From Candidatus Fimousia stercorigallinarum (lineage in GTDB: Bacteria > Bacillota > Clostridia > Lachnospirales > Lachnospiraceae), in NCBI GenBank assembly GCA_018715775.1, contig DVKZ01000083.1, positions 1 to 53,683 on the forward strand: a stretch of 53,683 bases of DNA, given 5' to 3'. Each line of letters begins with the position of its first letter. Positions within the stretch are counted from its first letter, which is position 1. The position numbers and the translations under genes were made by a program. The notes under the pieces are model-generated. The model ran no database searches and had not been told where the DNA came from. It saw only the letters and a list, made by a program, of their open reading frames with translations. Shown here in pieces: positions 1-10,528 of the stretch.

Positions 1-207
1 GGAGTCTGTCTACGGGAGAAAAGAGCCTTTTTACTTTTTCTGCAGTAGACATGGGAGTCTGTCTGCGGGAGAAAAGAGCCTTTTTACTTTTTCTGCAGTA
101 GGCATGGAAATCTATCCATGCTGGGGATTCAAGATTGAGCGAATTCCAATGTAGAATAATCTTCCTTTCATATTAGAGACCTGAATCGGTATTAACCGAC
201 AGTCCCT
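1..207. repeat. Right part of a 53-bp-hairpin repeat element (copy A, cut by window edge)
   Basis: Two complete 53-bp units (10-62 and 63-115) follow a partial one. Each can fold into a hairpin with CTAC...GTAG outer arms and AGAAAA/TTTTTCT inner arms. After the units comes a tail that matches the copy at 20797-20892 nearly base for base, including the terminal motif TATTAACCGACAG. The left end lies outside the window. No coding potential is seen between here and the HAD gene stop at 246. Confidence 0.75.
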
Positions 208-245
208 GAGAAGGATTTGATATCTAATAACCCTTATATATTATA

Positions 246-1076
246 TTAAATTAAATGATATCTTCGGAATGCATGGAATAACCCATCATCCGTCACGGAT
301 AAACAAACATCATCCGAAATCCTTTTCAGCTGATCGCTTCCATTTTCCATACAGACGCTGATCCCGACTGTCTCCATCATCTCCCAGTCATTCATGCTGT
401 CACCAAAACCGATCGTCTGTTTCACCGGGATATTCAAATACCGACAGACGCGTTCTACTCCTCTTCCCTTATCAAACTTACGATTGATCAGTTCCCCATT
501 GATCAGCCCATTTTCGCCGGGTTCCTGCATGACAAAAGAAAAATCATTCCCTAAAACTTTTTTTGGTTCTTCAAACTGTTCTGCAGATTCCGCCATAACA
601 ACAATTTTATAAACAGGCTGATTTTGGTATTTTTCCATCGGTTCAATATTCAATGATTTTTCCAGCTGCTCTCTCCATCGTAACAATTCACTGTTACCAT
701 CTTTCTTCGCACGTTTACGCAGGAATTCTTTCAATTCCGCGTCAGAATAAGAACCTTCTTTGCACTCTACAGTCCGGAAAATTCCATTTTTCTTTAAAAC
801 ATCCATCGCTGCAACACGCTGTTCTTCTGTCATCGGACAGTCATAGATCACTTTGCCGCCCACTTCAATATATCCGCCGGCACTTCCGACGATCCCATCA
901 AAACCATACCGGAGCAGAGGGGCCAACATAGCATAATTTCTTCCTGTACACAAGAAAATATAATGCCCCTGCTCCTGTGCTTTGCGTATCGCATATAATG
1001 CAGTTTCCGGCGGAACGTTACTGCCCGGCTCCGTCAATGTCCCATCAATATCTAAAAAAACGATTCTCTTATTCAT
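246..1076 (-). CDS. HAD superfamily hydrolase, Cof type (IIB)
   Basis: A 276-residue cytoplasmic phosphatase of the Cof/YidA-like branch. Motif I is FLDIDGTLT near residues 7-15, with nucleophile Asp9 and acid/base Asp11. Motif II is the CTGRN segment near residue 43. The C-terminal Mg2+ loop is GDSMNDWEMM. The central cap between motifs II and III is of the expected size. The substrate cannot be deduced; family members act on sugar phosphates and similar small phosphoesters. It lies 46 bases after the GH32 gene in the same direction and is probably cotranscribed, so a hexose phosphate is possible but unproven. Confidence 0.85.
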   Translation of the reverse strand: MNKRIVFLDIDGTLTEPGSNVPPETALYAIRKAQEQGHYIFLCTGRNYAMLAPLLRYGFDGIVGSAGGYIEVGGKVIYDCPMTEEQRVAAMDVLKKNGIFRTVECKEGSYSDAELKEFLRKRAKKDGNSELLRWREQLEKSLNIEPMEKYQNQPVYKIVVMAESAEQFEEPKKVLGNDFSFVMQEPGENGLINGELINRKFDKGRGVERVCRYLNIPVKQTIGFGDSMNDWEMMETVGISVCMENGSDQLKRISDDVCLSVTDDGLFHAFRRYHLI

Positions 1077-1122
1077 GTTTCTTTTCCATTCCTCTTCTCA
1101 GTCATCATTTTTGTTCTCTTAC

Positions 1123-2580
1123 TCAGATCACAAAGTCATCCGTAACAGATGGGTAAAAATCCCATAATGTGATCGAAGTATTCTGGCTGATCACATAGTG
1201 ATGTTCTTCTTCCGTTGGATAAACATGGGAAGTAAAGACTTTTTCCCCATCATTCAAAAATATTTCAACGGAACTGTGGTCAATAAAGATGCGCAGACTT
1301 TTCAATCCGGATACCAGCGGTACTTCCAGTATCTCTCCCAAATGCTGATTAAATCGCTTTGTAAGACCGGTGCGGTCTACAGAACAGATCTTCGTTTTTG
1401 CATTATAGCAAATATCCATACCGCCTTCACCATTCGAGCCGGCAAAAAGTTTCAGATGAAAATCCTCTTCTTGCACAGATATGAGCATTTCACCCGCTTT
1501 CGGTAACATTCCATCCGCCTCTAACTTCTGTCTACGGAGTTTTTCTATTCCTTCTACCGGCGTCTGTATCAAATGTCCATCTTCCACACGCAGTTCGCGT
1601 GGAAGAGACAGACTGCCTTCCCAGTCTTCTTCCTCAGTCGGATAATGATTATCCGGAAGTCCCATCCAGCCGATCAAAATCGCCTTTTCTCTGCCTTTGA
1701 CATTCGCTGCCGTCTGTGCAGCATAAAAATCAAATCCGTAATCCAGGTGATGATAACCGGATTCCGGTACAAAAGTCAACGTTTCATAATCCATATTTCC
1801 AATCATATACAAGTTATGATTCGTACTTTCACCCCTGCCTGGAAGTTTCGTATACTGCAGAGAAAAAATAAAAACATCCTTCTCACCGATATGCTCCATA
1901 CATGGACATTCCCACATGCCGCCAAAGGCTTCATAACCCGGAACTTTTAATTCACCGGCAAATACCCAGCCTTCTTCCAGCTTTTTTGATTGATAGATCA
2001 GGACTTTCCCACGCAGATCATCCGATTGTGCTCCGATAAAGATATAATACATGCTGCGATCCTTACGATAAACGATTTTGGGATCCCTCTGATGCTCGGT
2101 ATATCTTTTTCTCGGAGTAAATAACGGTTTTGGAAATTTTCTCAATACCCCATCTTTTTCCAGGACAGCGGCACACGTATACGGCGTCCGTGTCCAGTCC
2201 TCATCTCGATGATTTCCTGTATAAAAGAAATATAATTTCCCATCAACAGAAATACCTGATCCGGAATGATTTCCCCTATTATCATAGAAGGTATCCGGTC
2301 TAAGTCCAACCCCCTGATTTTCCCAGGAGATCAGATCACTTGATGTAACATGATACCAGTATTTTAAACCATGAACCGCTCCCCACGGACACCACTGATA
2401 AAACAGGTGCCAGACGCCGTCATGATAAATAAATCCATTTGGATCGTTCAACAATCCCGTAACCGGCTGTACATGATACGTCTGACGATATACAGATTCC
2501 TGTATGGATTCATATAGATCTTTCAGTTCATCCGGACTTTGCAGCACCCGATAACGTTCCTCTCTGGTCCATTCTCTCAT
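1123..2580 (-). CDS. scrB: Sucrose-6-phosphate hydrolase / beta-fructofuranosidase (GH32)
   Basis: A 485-residue glycoside hydrolase family 32 enzyme that cleaves beta-fructosides such as sucrose 6-phosphate. The five-bladed propeller motifs are in order: LLNDPNG with the nucleophile Asp near residue 46, FYQW, the RDP stabiliser motif (HQRDPKIV, near residue 165) and the acid/base motif MWECP (near residue 222). A C-terminal beta-sandwich follows. There is no signal peptide, so it acts in the cytoplasm on imported sugar. No PTS or fructokinase gene is adjacent. The ribosome binding site is weak (GGGT). A perfect cre-type palindrome lies 46 bases upstream of the start. Confidence 0.9.
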   Translation of the reverse strand: MREWTREERYRVLQSPDELKDLYESIQESVYRQTYHVQPVTGLLNDPNGFIYHDGVWHLFYQWCPWGAVHGLKYWYHVTSSDLISWENQGVGLRPDTFYDNRGNHSGSGISVDGKLYFFYTGNHRDEDWTRTPYTCAAVLEKDGVLRKFPKPLFTPRKRYTEHQRDPKIVYRKDRSMYYIFIGAQSDDLRGKVLIYQSKKLEEGWVFAGELKVPGYEAFGGMWECPCMEHIGEKDVFIFSLQYTKLPGRGESTNHNLYMIGNMDYETLTFVPESGYHHLDYGFDFYAAQTAANVKGREKAILIGWMGLPDNHYPTEEEDWEGSLSLPRELRVEDGHLIQTPVEGIEKLRRQKLEADGMLPKAGEMLISVQEEDFHLKLFAGSNGEGGMDICYNAKTKICSVDRTGLTKRFNQHLGEILEVPLVSGLKSLRIFIDHSSVEIFLNDGEKVFTSHVYPTEEEHHYVISQNTSITLWDFYPSVTDDFVI

Positions 2581-2625
2581 AATAAATTACCCTACTTTCT
2601 TTCAGTTCAGTCTAAAATAAGTATA

Positions 2626-2639
2626 TGTAATCGATTTCA
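2626..2639 (-). promoter_or_regulatory. cre-like operator (CcpA or LacI-family sucrose repressor)
   Basis: On the minus strand the site reads TGAAATCGATTACA. It matches the CcpA cre consensus TGWNANCGNTNNCA at every fixed position and has the ATCGAT core favoured by LacI-family proteins. It sits just downstream of a possible -10 (TATGAT), so binding would block transcription of the GH32 gene. It could equally be the operator of a dedicated ScrR-type repressor. Confidence 0.6.
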
Positions 2640-2741
2640 TAGACATCATAGCACAGAATTCCTTTTTCTGCACTAAAATACTCGACAAAATTAAAAAAAT
2701 TTTTTTGTGGAAAATTCACAAACCATCGGTCAGATAGAATA

Positions 2742-2808
2742 AAAAAGAAACTATTCCATAAAAATCTGAAGCTTCATAAAAGCCTGGATTTTATGGGATA
2801 GTCTCTTT
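2742..2808 (-). terminator. Intrinsic terminator of the atp operon
   Basis: Arms of about 22 bp (2744-2765 and 2787-2808) pair with few mismatches around a 21-base loop. On the minus strand they are followed by a T-rich run. A second hairpin (AAAGGGC...GCCCTTT, 2819-2853) overlaps the last codons and stop of atpC but lacks a clear U-tract. Confidence 0.7.
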
Positions 2809-2855
2809 CTTCTCCATGAAAGGGCCAAAATCGACATTAGCCGATTGCCCTTTTT

Positions 2856-3254
2856 TTAAAAAGACAATCGGACCAAAGCCCGTTTTAACGCCAGTTCCGC
2901 CCTGTCGATATCAATCGACGGATCTCCCGACCGTATCCTTTTTTCCGCCCGCTCTTTTGCTCTCTGTGCACGTTTCCGATCAATTTCTTCCGGCCACTCG
3001 ATCGTCTCAGCAAGAATCGTTACTTTTTCTGGAAGAATTTCCAAAAATCCGGCCATTAATGACGCCTTCTTCTTTTCTCCTCCGGCTTCCGTAATCGTCA
3101 TCACACCGGGAGCAATGACCTGCGTCATCGGCATATGATCGGCATAAATTCCGTTCTCTCCTTCTGTCGTACAATACTCCAGCATGACCGCCGCACCTTT
3201 ATAAAAAATCCGGTCTGGAGTGATGATCTCCAATTGAAACTGCTTTTGTGCCAT
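2856..3254 (-). CDS. atpC: F-type ATP synthase subunit epsilon
   Basis: A 132-residue central-stalk subunit of F1 that rotates with gamma and restrains ATP hydrolysis. The N-terminal beta-sandwich begins FQLEIITPDRIFYKG, as usual for the family. The C-terminal helical hairpin (from about residue 90) is rich in Arg, Lys and Glu. It is the last gene of the operon, 11 bases after atpD, and the terminator hairpins begin within its stop region. Confidence 0.95.
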   Translation of the reverse strand: MAQKQFQLEIITPDRIFYKGAAVMLEYCTTEGENGIYADHMPMTQVIAPGVMTITEAGGEKKKASLMAGFLEILPEKVTILAETIEWPEEIDRKRAQRAKERAEKRIRSGDPSIDIDRAELALKRALVRLSF

Positions 3255-3265
3255 ATGACCACCAC

Positions 3266-4672
<1,407 letters not shown>

Positions 4673-4711
4673 CTAAAATCACTGCTGATCTGAATATGAC
4701 CATCCTCTCTG

Positions 4712-5569
4712 CTAATTTAATGCTTCTGCACCGGAAATGATTTCTGTCAATTCCTGCGTGATCGCTCCCTGCCGTGCCCGATTATAAGCAAGAGACAATT
4801 CCGCGATCATCTCTTCAGCATTACTCGTTGCCGAATCCATTGCCTGCATTCTCGCACCATTTTCACTCGCATGGGCTTCCGTCAGGGCTCCATAGATCAT
4901 GCTGAATATATACTTCGGAATGATCATATCCAGCGACTCTTCCTCATCCGGTTCATAATTCATCAACGTATTCATCTTTGTCTCTTCCAATGCTTCCCGA
5001 TCAATTTCCACAGGAAGTAATTTTATCAATTCCGGAATATGGACAACCGTATTTTTAAATCTTGTATAAGCAAGATCGATCTCTCCAATCTCTCCTGCTG
5101 CATAACGGGACAGCAGCTCTCGTCCGAGCTTTTGTGCATCTGCATACCGGGGTTCTTCAACCATCCCCGAATAATCCGCCGTAATCTTATAATTTTTCCG
5201 GCTAAGTATCTCAACCGCTTTATGACCAACGCCGTAGATCTCTATCGATTCTTTATTCAGATTGCTTTCTGTCAGCAGCTTCACGATATTCATATTATAC
5301 CCGCCGGCAAGTCCACGATTCGAAGATACAACGATCACCGCTTTTTTCTCCGATCCATTGACATTCAGATATGGATGTTTCAGACCGCCGGATTTTTTTA
5401 AAATCGATGTCACTGTTTCATACATTTTCTGAAAATATGGATGAGTCTGTTCTGCCCGCGTCCTTGCCTTTTGCAGTTTTACGGTCGAAACGAGCTTCAT
5501 CGCCTTCGTGATCTGCTGCGTATTTGCAATACTTTCTTTTCGTCTCTTAATATCTGCCATGGATGCCAT
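4712..5569 (-). CDS. atpG: F-type ATP synthase subunit gamma
   Basis: A 285-residue rotor shaft of F1. Both coiled-coil termini are recognisable: the N-terminal IKRRKESIANTQQITKAMKL segment and the C-terminal SLAYNRARQGAITQELTEI segment, which insert into the alpha3beta3 head. The middle Rossmann-like domain contains the SNRGLAGGYN motif. The size is normal. Spacing to atpA (21 bases) fits one transcript. Confidence 0.96.
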   Translation of the reverse strand: MASMADIKRRKESIANTQQITKAMKLVSTVKLQKARTRAEQTHPYFQKMYETVTSILKKSGGLKHPYLNVNGSEKKAVIVVSSNRGLAGGYNMNIVKLLTESNLNKESIEIYGVGHKAVEILSRKNYKITADYSGMVEEPRYADAQKLGRELLSRYAAGEIGEIDLAYTRFKNTVVHIPELIKLLPVEIDREALEETKMNTLMNYEPDEEESLDMIIPKYIFSMIYGALTEAHASENGARMQAMDSATSNAEEMIAELSLAYNRARQGAITQELTEIISGAEALN

Positions 5570-5590
5570 GCTCTTATGCTCACATCCCTT

Positions 5591-7099
5591 CTATTCTAAA
5601 AATTCCTTCTTACTCTCTTTCACTGCCTCGACCAGCAGTTGTTCCGTATGCTCTGAAAGCTCTTTTTCTTCACGGATTGCCGTAAAAATTTCCGGATATT
5701 TTGTATCAATAAATGTGATCAAAAATTTCTCATATTCCATGATTCGTCCGATTTCAATATCCAGTAAATATTTTTTCGTCGCCGCATAAATAATAACGAC
5801 CTGCTGCTCTACCGGCATCGGCTGATATTGCGGCTGTTTTAGGATTTCCCGGATCCTCTCTCCCTGTGCTAAACGTTCTTTTGTATCTTCATCTAATTCC
5901 GATCCAAACTGTGAAAATGCTGCCAGCTCACGATATTGTGCCAGATCGGTACGAATCGTTCCGGCAATCTTTTTCATCGCTTTGATCTGAGCCGATCCTC
6001 CGACCCTGGATACCGATAATCCGGCATTGATCGCCGGACGAAAACCGGAATTGAACATTTCTGTTTCCAGATAAATCTGCCCATCCGTAATGGAGATAAC
6101 ATTGGTCGGAATATAAGCGGATACATCTCCTGCCTGCGTTTCAATGATCGGAAGCGCTGTCAGCGAACCGCCGCCCAGTTGATCCGACATTCTCGCAGCC
6201 CTTTCCAACAATCTGGAGTGCAGATAAAAGACATCCCCCGGATAAGCTTCCCTTCCAGGCGGACGCCGAAGCAAAAGAGACAGCGTACGATAAGCCGCCG
6301 CATGCTTACTTAGATCATCATAGATGATCAACACATCTTCTCCTTGTTCCATCCACTCTTCTCCGATCGCACATCCTGCATATGGCGCAATATATTGAAG
6401 CGGGGCCAGTTCACTGGCCGTTGACACAACAACTGTCGTATAATCCATCGCACCGAATTCTTCCAATGTCTTTACAATACCCGCAACTGTCGAGGCTTTC
6501 TGGCCAACCGCAACGTAAATACAGTGTACGCCCTGACCTTTTTGATTGATGATCGTATCAATTGCAATCGCTGTTTTTCCGGTCTGGCGGTCGCCGATGA
6601 TCAGTTCCCTCTGCCCCCGTCCGATCGGAACCATCGTATCAATTCCTTTTATCCCCGTCTGAAGAGGGGTATCTACTGCTTTACGGGCAATAACACCCGG
6701 AGCAGTCCGCTCAATCGGCCTTGTCTTCGTTGATTCGATCGGTCCTTTTTCATCAATCGGATGTCCGAGGGCATTAACGACGCGCCCGGTCAATGCATCT
6801 CCTACCGGAACTTCGACAACACGGCCGGTTGATTTTACAATATCTCCTTCACTAATATTTTGATTATCCCCTAACAATACTGCTCCGACATTGTCTTCTT
6901 CCAGGTTCAGGATCATACCATACACTTCTCCGGGAAAAGCCAGCAATTCTCCCTGCATGGCATTTTCCAACCCATAGATCCGTGCTATCCCATCCGCCAC
7001 CTGAATCACCGTTCCAACATCAGATAATTCTATTTTTGCAGAATATTTCCTGATCTGCTCTTTGATCACAGAGCTGATTTCTTCTGGTCTTAAATTCAT
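5591..7099 (-). CDS. atpA: F-type ATP synthase subunit alpha
   Basis: A 502-residue non-catalytic nucleotide-binding F1 subunit. The P-loop GDRQTGKT is at residues 169-176. The signature [17 protein letters not shown] segment carries the arginine that completes the catalytic site of beta. The N-terminal helix for delta binding (residues 1-25) is present. The gene is intact and lies between atpH and atpG in the standard order. Confidence 0.98.
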   Translation of the reverse strand: MNLRPEEISSVIKEQIRKYSAKIELSDVGTVIQVADGIARIYGLENAMQGELLAFPGEVYGMILNLEEDNVGAVLLGDNQNISEGDIVKSTGRVVEVPVGDALTGRVVNALGHPIDEKGPIESTKTRPIERTAPGVIARKAVDTPLQTGIKGIDTMVPIGRGQRELIIGDRQTGKTAIAIDTIINQKGQGVHCIYVAVGQKASTVAGIVKTLEEFGAMDYTTVVVSTASELAPLQYIAPYAGCAIGEEWMEQGEDVLIIYDDLSKHAAAYRTLSLLLRRPPGREAYPGDVFYLHSRLLERAARMSDQLGGGSLTALPIIETQAGDVSAYIPTNVISITDGQIYLETEMFNSGFRPAINAGLSVSRVGGSAQIKAMKKIAGTIRTDLAQYRELAAFSQFGSELDEDTKERLAQGERIREILKQPQYQPMPVEQQVVIIYAATKKYLLDIEIGRIMEYEKFLITFIDTKYPEIFTAIREEKELSEHTEQLLVEAVKESKKEFLE

Positions 7100-7123
7100 G
7101 GAGCTTTTTGCACCTCCTAATGA

Positions 7124-7672
7124 TTAGCTGATTGAAATCTGATTCAATGCCTTTACCATATTGGCAAGTTTTGTTTTAATACTGCTGTCTACAACTTTGT
7201 CATCTACGTGGATCACTAATCCGCCGATCAGACTCTCGTCAATGATGTACTCCACTTCAAAGGATTCATATGATGTTGTTTCAAGCAGTTTCTTTACAAT
7301 GGCCTTTTTCTGGGCATCGGTCAGTTCCATCGGTGCGGCAATCCTTGCGGCACCGACCTTCTCATGTTTTTTGATTCGTTCTTCCACATATTGAAAAATG
7401 GCCAGAATATCCCTGTAACGTCCCTTTTGAATGATAATGGTTAAAAATCCTGTCATATCATCACTGACACGTCCTCGAAATATTTTTTCCATCATCCGGA
7501 TTTTTTCCTCTCCTGGCAGATTCGGATGATTCAATAATGGTAAAAACGCTTCATTTTCTTTAAAAATCTTCTGTAACGCCAAAACTTCTTCTTTGATCTG
7601 AGAAAGTTCGCCTTTTTCCAGGGCAAGTTCAAACAAAGCATCTCCATATACCTTGCTTACTCGCTTAGCCAT
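7124..7672 (-). CDS. atpH: F-type ATP synthase subunit delta
   Basis: A 182-residue OSCP/delta subunit that joins the peripheral stalk to the F1 head. The N-terminal six-helix bundle starts with VSKVYGDALFELALEKGE. The C-terminal part carries the conserved DESLIGGLVIHVDDKVVD segment. Its start overlaps the end of atpF by 16 bases, so translation of the two stalk genes is probably coupled. Confidence 0.95.
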   Translation of the reverse strand: MAKRVSKVYGDALFELALEKGELSQIKEEVLALQKIFKENEAFLPLLNHPNLPGEEKIRMMEKIFRGRVSDDMTGFLTIIIQKGRYRDILAIFQYVEERIKKHEKVGAARIAAPMELTDAQKKAIVKKLLETTSYESFEVEYIIDESLIGGLVIHVDDKVVDSSIKTKLANMVKALNQISIS

Positions 7673-8178
7673 GTCTGATCACCCATCTCTCTTAATGTTT
7701 CTTCAATAAGAGCTTCCTGCTTTTTCGCATCAACCGCTTCGGCAATTAATTTTCCTGCCATCATTGATGCGATTGCGATCATCTCTGTTTTTACCTCATC
7801 TTTCACTTTCTTCTTTTCCATTTCCACTTCCGCGTTCGCACGGGCAATGATCCTTGCCGCCTCTTCTTTTGCCTGCAAAATGATCTCTTCTTCTTTTTTC
7901 AATGCCTTTTTCCGACTCTCAGCAAGAATCCGGTCCGCTTCTTGATTGATATCCTTCAACTTATTTTCATAATCTTCACGCAGCTTGCCGGCTTCTTCCA
8001 TATCTGCCGCTGCAGATGCAAGTTCCTGCCGGATTTTTTCCTGTCTGTCGCGCAAAATCTTTTTTACCGGTTCATACAGGATATAAGAAAGAAGAAAGAA
8101 TAACAGAAAAATACAGATCGCCTGACAGATCACATCAAAACCAAGCTGCAGATCTAAGCCAAACACTCTTCCGTCCAT
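7657..8178 (-). CDS. atpF: F-type ATP synthase subunit b
   Basis: A 173-residue peripheral-stalk subunit. One N-terminal transmembrane helix (about residues 15-35, AICIFLLFFLLSYILYEPV) is followed by a long charged coiled coil rich in Lys, Glu and Ala (about 45-160). Only one b gene is present, so the stalk should be a homodimer. The stop codon lies inside the atpH start region. Confidence 0.95.
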   Translation of the reverse strand: MDGRVFGLDLQLGFDVICQAICIFLLFFLLSYILYEPVKKILRDRQEKIRQELASAAADMEEAGKLREDYENKLKDINQEADRILAESRKKALKKEEEIILQAKEEAARIIARANAEVEMEKKKVKDEVKTEMIAIASMMAGKLIAEAVDAKKQEALIEETLREMGDQTWLSE

Positions 8179-8212
8179 CCTTTGGCCTCCTTTTCGCTCT
8201 GATTTCCTGCTC

Positions 8213-8506
<294 letters not shown>

Positions 8507-9262
8507 TTAGTCTTCTGCATCACGCTTATCTGTGATATAAACCATTGTTAACATTGCAAACACATACGTCTGTATCGCTCCCGAAAACAGATCAAAGTAT
8601 GCATGCAGAAATGTCGGTATCCCAATCTTCATCAATACCGGGAGCATTCCGTACCACAAGGCCAGCATAACAGTTCCGGCGATCATATTTCCAAATAAAC
8701 GCAATGACAAAGATACCGGAACTGCAAGTTCTCCGATAATATTAACCGGCGTCAAAAGCGGGATCGGTTTTGTCAGATTCGTAAGTACGCGGATCTTACT
8801 TGTTTTGATCGCACTGTACTGAATCAGGACAAATGTGATCAGCGCCAGCGCCAGTGTTGTACCGTAGTCTGCTGTCGGCGGCCGCAGCCCGAATAATCCG
8901 GAAATGTTCGATAAAAAGATAAAGATCATAACCGTAGAAACGTAATTAACAAATGGTTTCGCATGGCGCCCCATGCTTTCATGAATCAAATCAGACAAGA
9001 ACTCCACGACAAGTTCGATCACATTTTGCACATCATTCGGCACCTCATAGTCTTCTTTCATGATCTGATGCCTTGCAAACAAGGCCAGCAGTATGATCGA
9101 ACCCGCGACGATCAGTGTCGTTACATGCGTTGTTGTAATATATACTGTCTGGCCGAAAAATTTGACCGGTAATAAATAATGAACAGAAAAATCCACGGCA
9201 TTATCTGCCAGCATAATATGACTGCTCGCCCCATTTAGGAAACCGGCCGTTCCAACTCCCAT
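8507..9262 (-). CDS. atpB: F-type ATP synthase subunit a
   Basis: A 251-residue membrane stator subunit that forms the ion half-channels against the c ring. About five to six transmembrane helices are predicted. The essential stator arginine is Arg188 in SLSLRLFGNMIAG. The C-terminal helix IQTYVFAMLTMVYITDK is conserved. The gene is intact, 27 bases before atpE. Confidence 0.95.
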   Translation of the reverse strand: MGVGTAGFLNGASSHIMLADNAVDFSVHYLLPVKFFGQTVYITTTHVTTLIVAGSIILLALFARHQIMKEDYEVPNDVQNVIELVVEFLSDLIHESMGRHAKPFVNYVSTVMIFIFLSNISGLFGLRPPTADYGTTLALALITFVLIQYSAIKTSKIRVLTNLTKPIPLLTPVNIIGELAVPVSLSLRLFGNMIAGTVMLALWYGMLPVLMKIGIPTFLHAYFDLFSGAIQTYVFAMLTMVYITDKRDAED

Positions 9263-9291
9263 AGCCTCTCCTCCTTTTTATTGAATTTTTC

Positions 9292-9711
9292 TCACGACTG
9301 CTCATTGCTGCCTGTGATTTTCTTTGTAATCCATCGATTGATCACCGGTTGCATAAATGCAGAAATCTTAATCCCCATCAATGCAATGATAAATCCGATC
9401 AAACAGGATACGCTTATCTTAACCGCAACAATCCCGATCAGGATCACGATCAGAGACCGCAGCATCAGTCCCCGTAAAATATAAGTTCTGGCAGATTTTT
9501 CCGTCATATCCAGAGCCCCTTCGATATAATATAAGATCATAGAACTGAAAATAATCGCTCCGATCATACCAATTGCTGCACCAAATAAAAAGAATATATT
9601 GCCCTTTGTGATTATTATTCCCAAAACCGCCACAATTACATCCACAAAAATAATTCCTATGATCAGATCGAGTAGTGTTTCATTGAGTTTACTCAGCTTT
9701 TTTCTTATCAT
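9292..9711 (-). CDS. ATP synthase subunit I-like membrane protein
   Basis: A 139-residue protein with four hydrophobic segments (about residues 15-35, 40-62, 84-103 and 105-125) and a short basic tail. Its place between the AtpZ-like gene and atpB, and its four-helix size, match the AtpI/ATP-synthase-I family, which assists c-ring assembly or Mg2+ supply. Sequence similarity to AtpI is not strong by eye, so the name rests mainly on position and topology. Its start overlaps the preceding gene by 23 bases. Confidence 0.65.
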   Translation of the reverse strand: MIRKKLSKLNETLLDLIIGIIFVDVIVAVLGIIITKGNIFFLFGAAIGMIGAIIFSSMILYYIEGALDMTEKSARTYILRGLMLRSLIVILIGIVAVKISVSCLIGFIIALMGIKISAFMQPVINRWITKKITGSNEQS

Positions 9712-9937
9712 TCTCAGACTCCTCTCCCTCTTGGATCGCCTTTCTTACAAGGATAGAAACGCCCCGAAATCCACCGGCAATTCCTAACAGCAAAAACGGA
9801 ATAAAAAGATTGACGGAAAACTTCTCATCAATAAAAAGTCCGAGAAACATACACATAAAAATTGAAGTCAGCATTGTTATGCCTATTTGCGTGATCAAGG
9901 ATAACATTTTCAAAATCTTACGTGTTGTTTTCATCAT
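9689..9937 (-). CDS. atpZ: AtpZ/AtpI family small membrane protein
   Basis: An 82-residue protein with two transmembrane helices (about 12-34 and 43-62). The turn holds a FLGLFIDEKF motif, and the second helix contains GIAGGFRGV, the Gly-rich Arg motif seen in AtpZ (F0F1-ATPase accessory) proteins. The tail is charged (EGEESENDKKK). It is the first gene of the atp operon, as in many Firmicutes. The family is linked to ATP synthase assembly and divalent cation transport; the exact role is not settled. Confidence 0.7.
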   Translation of the reverse strand: MMKTTRKILKMLSLITQIGITMLTSIFMCMFLGLFIDEKFSVNLFIPFLLLGIAGGFRGVSILVRKAIQEGEESENDKKKAE

Positions 9938-9996
9938 CTTTTCCTCACAATCATGCAGGCCATTCCGTTCAAAACCTCTTCTTGCTCTCTTTTATT

Positions 9997-10053
9997 ATTA
10001 TACCATTTAGCCAAGGATATATCCACTTTTACCAAAGAATATATTCACTTTCA
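9997..10053 (-). promoter_or_regulatory. Probable atp operon promoter with two imperfect 21/22-bp repeats upstream
   Basis: A consensus -10 (TATAAT on the minus strand, 9997-10002) lies 60 bases before the first atp gene. The -35 region is weak (TGGATA at 17-bp spacing). Two imperfect direct repeats (10011-10031 and 10032-10053, each beginning CCAA on the plus strand and centred on ATATAT) cover the -35 region. They may be an activator or repressor site. Confidence 0.5.
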
Positions 10054-10061
10054 CCAAAAAA

Positions 10062-10093
10062 AAGAGACGTTACTTTGCAGTAAAACGCCTCTT
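10062..10093 (-). terminator. Intrinsic terminator after the thioesterase gene
   Basis: On the minus strand AAGAGGCGT pairs with ACGTCTCTT around a short loop and is followed by eight Ts. It separates the xpt-thioesterase transcript from the atp promoter. Confidence 0.8.
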
Positions 10094-10097
10094 ATCT

Positions 10098-10526
10098 TTA
10101 ATATCTAAGTTCCTCTGTTTTTTCTACGGCAACTCCGGTACTAAAATACGTCATCGTTGCTTTTGCAACCAGTTTATCGTGTTCATCCGTCATATTCACA
10201 TCATAAATACTTAATGTCTTTCCATGCTTCACTTCTTCTGCCTGAGCCGTGATTTTCCTCGAATGATGCGTTCCCTGCAGATAGTGGATCGTTCCCGTTG
10301 AGGTAACAATATAAAAGCCCCGACTCATCGCCGCTGTCCCACCAACAGTATCTGCAAGAGCGAACAAAACGCCTCCATGGATCGCGCCGTATGGATTCAA
10401 CATCCGATCTTCAATCTCCAATACCCCCACAGCTCTTCCCGGTTCCTGCGGCCGGATCAGCATACCGAAATCAGAAGTCAGACCGCTGTGTGCATTTTTT
10501 TGAAACTTCCGCTTCTTCTCATCCAT
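10098..10526 (-). CDS. PaaI-type hotdog-fold thioesterase
   Basis: A 142-residue acyl-CoA thioesterase-like protein. The hotdog signature NPYGAIHGGVLFALADT (about residues 45-62) contains the conserved Asn, the HGG turn and the catalytic-type Asp. A beta-rich C-terminal half follows. The ATG two bases after the xpt stop is preferred over the upstream TTG that overlaps that stop. The substrate is unknown; PaaI relatives hydrolyse aryl- or acyl-CoA. Coupling to xpt looks like translational convenience, not pathway logic. Confidence 0.75.
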   Translation of the reverse strand: MDEKKRKFQKNAHSGLTSDFGMLIRPQEPGRAVGVLEIEDRMLNPYGAIHGGVLFALADTVGGTAAMSRGFYIVTSTGTIHYLQGTHHSRKITAQAEEVKHGKTLSIYDVNMTDEHDKLVAKATMTYFSTGVAVEKTEELRY

Positions 10527-10528
10527 GA

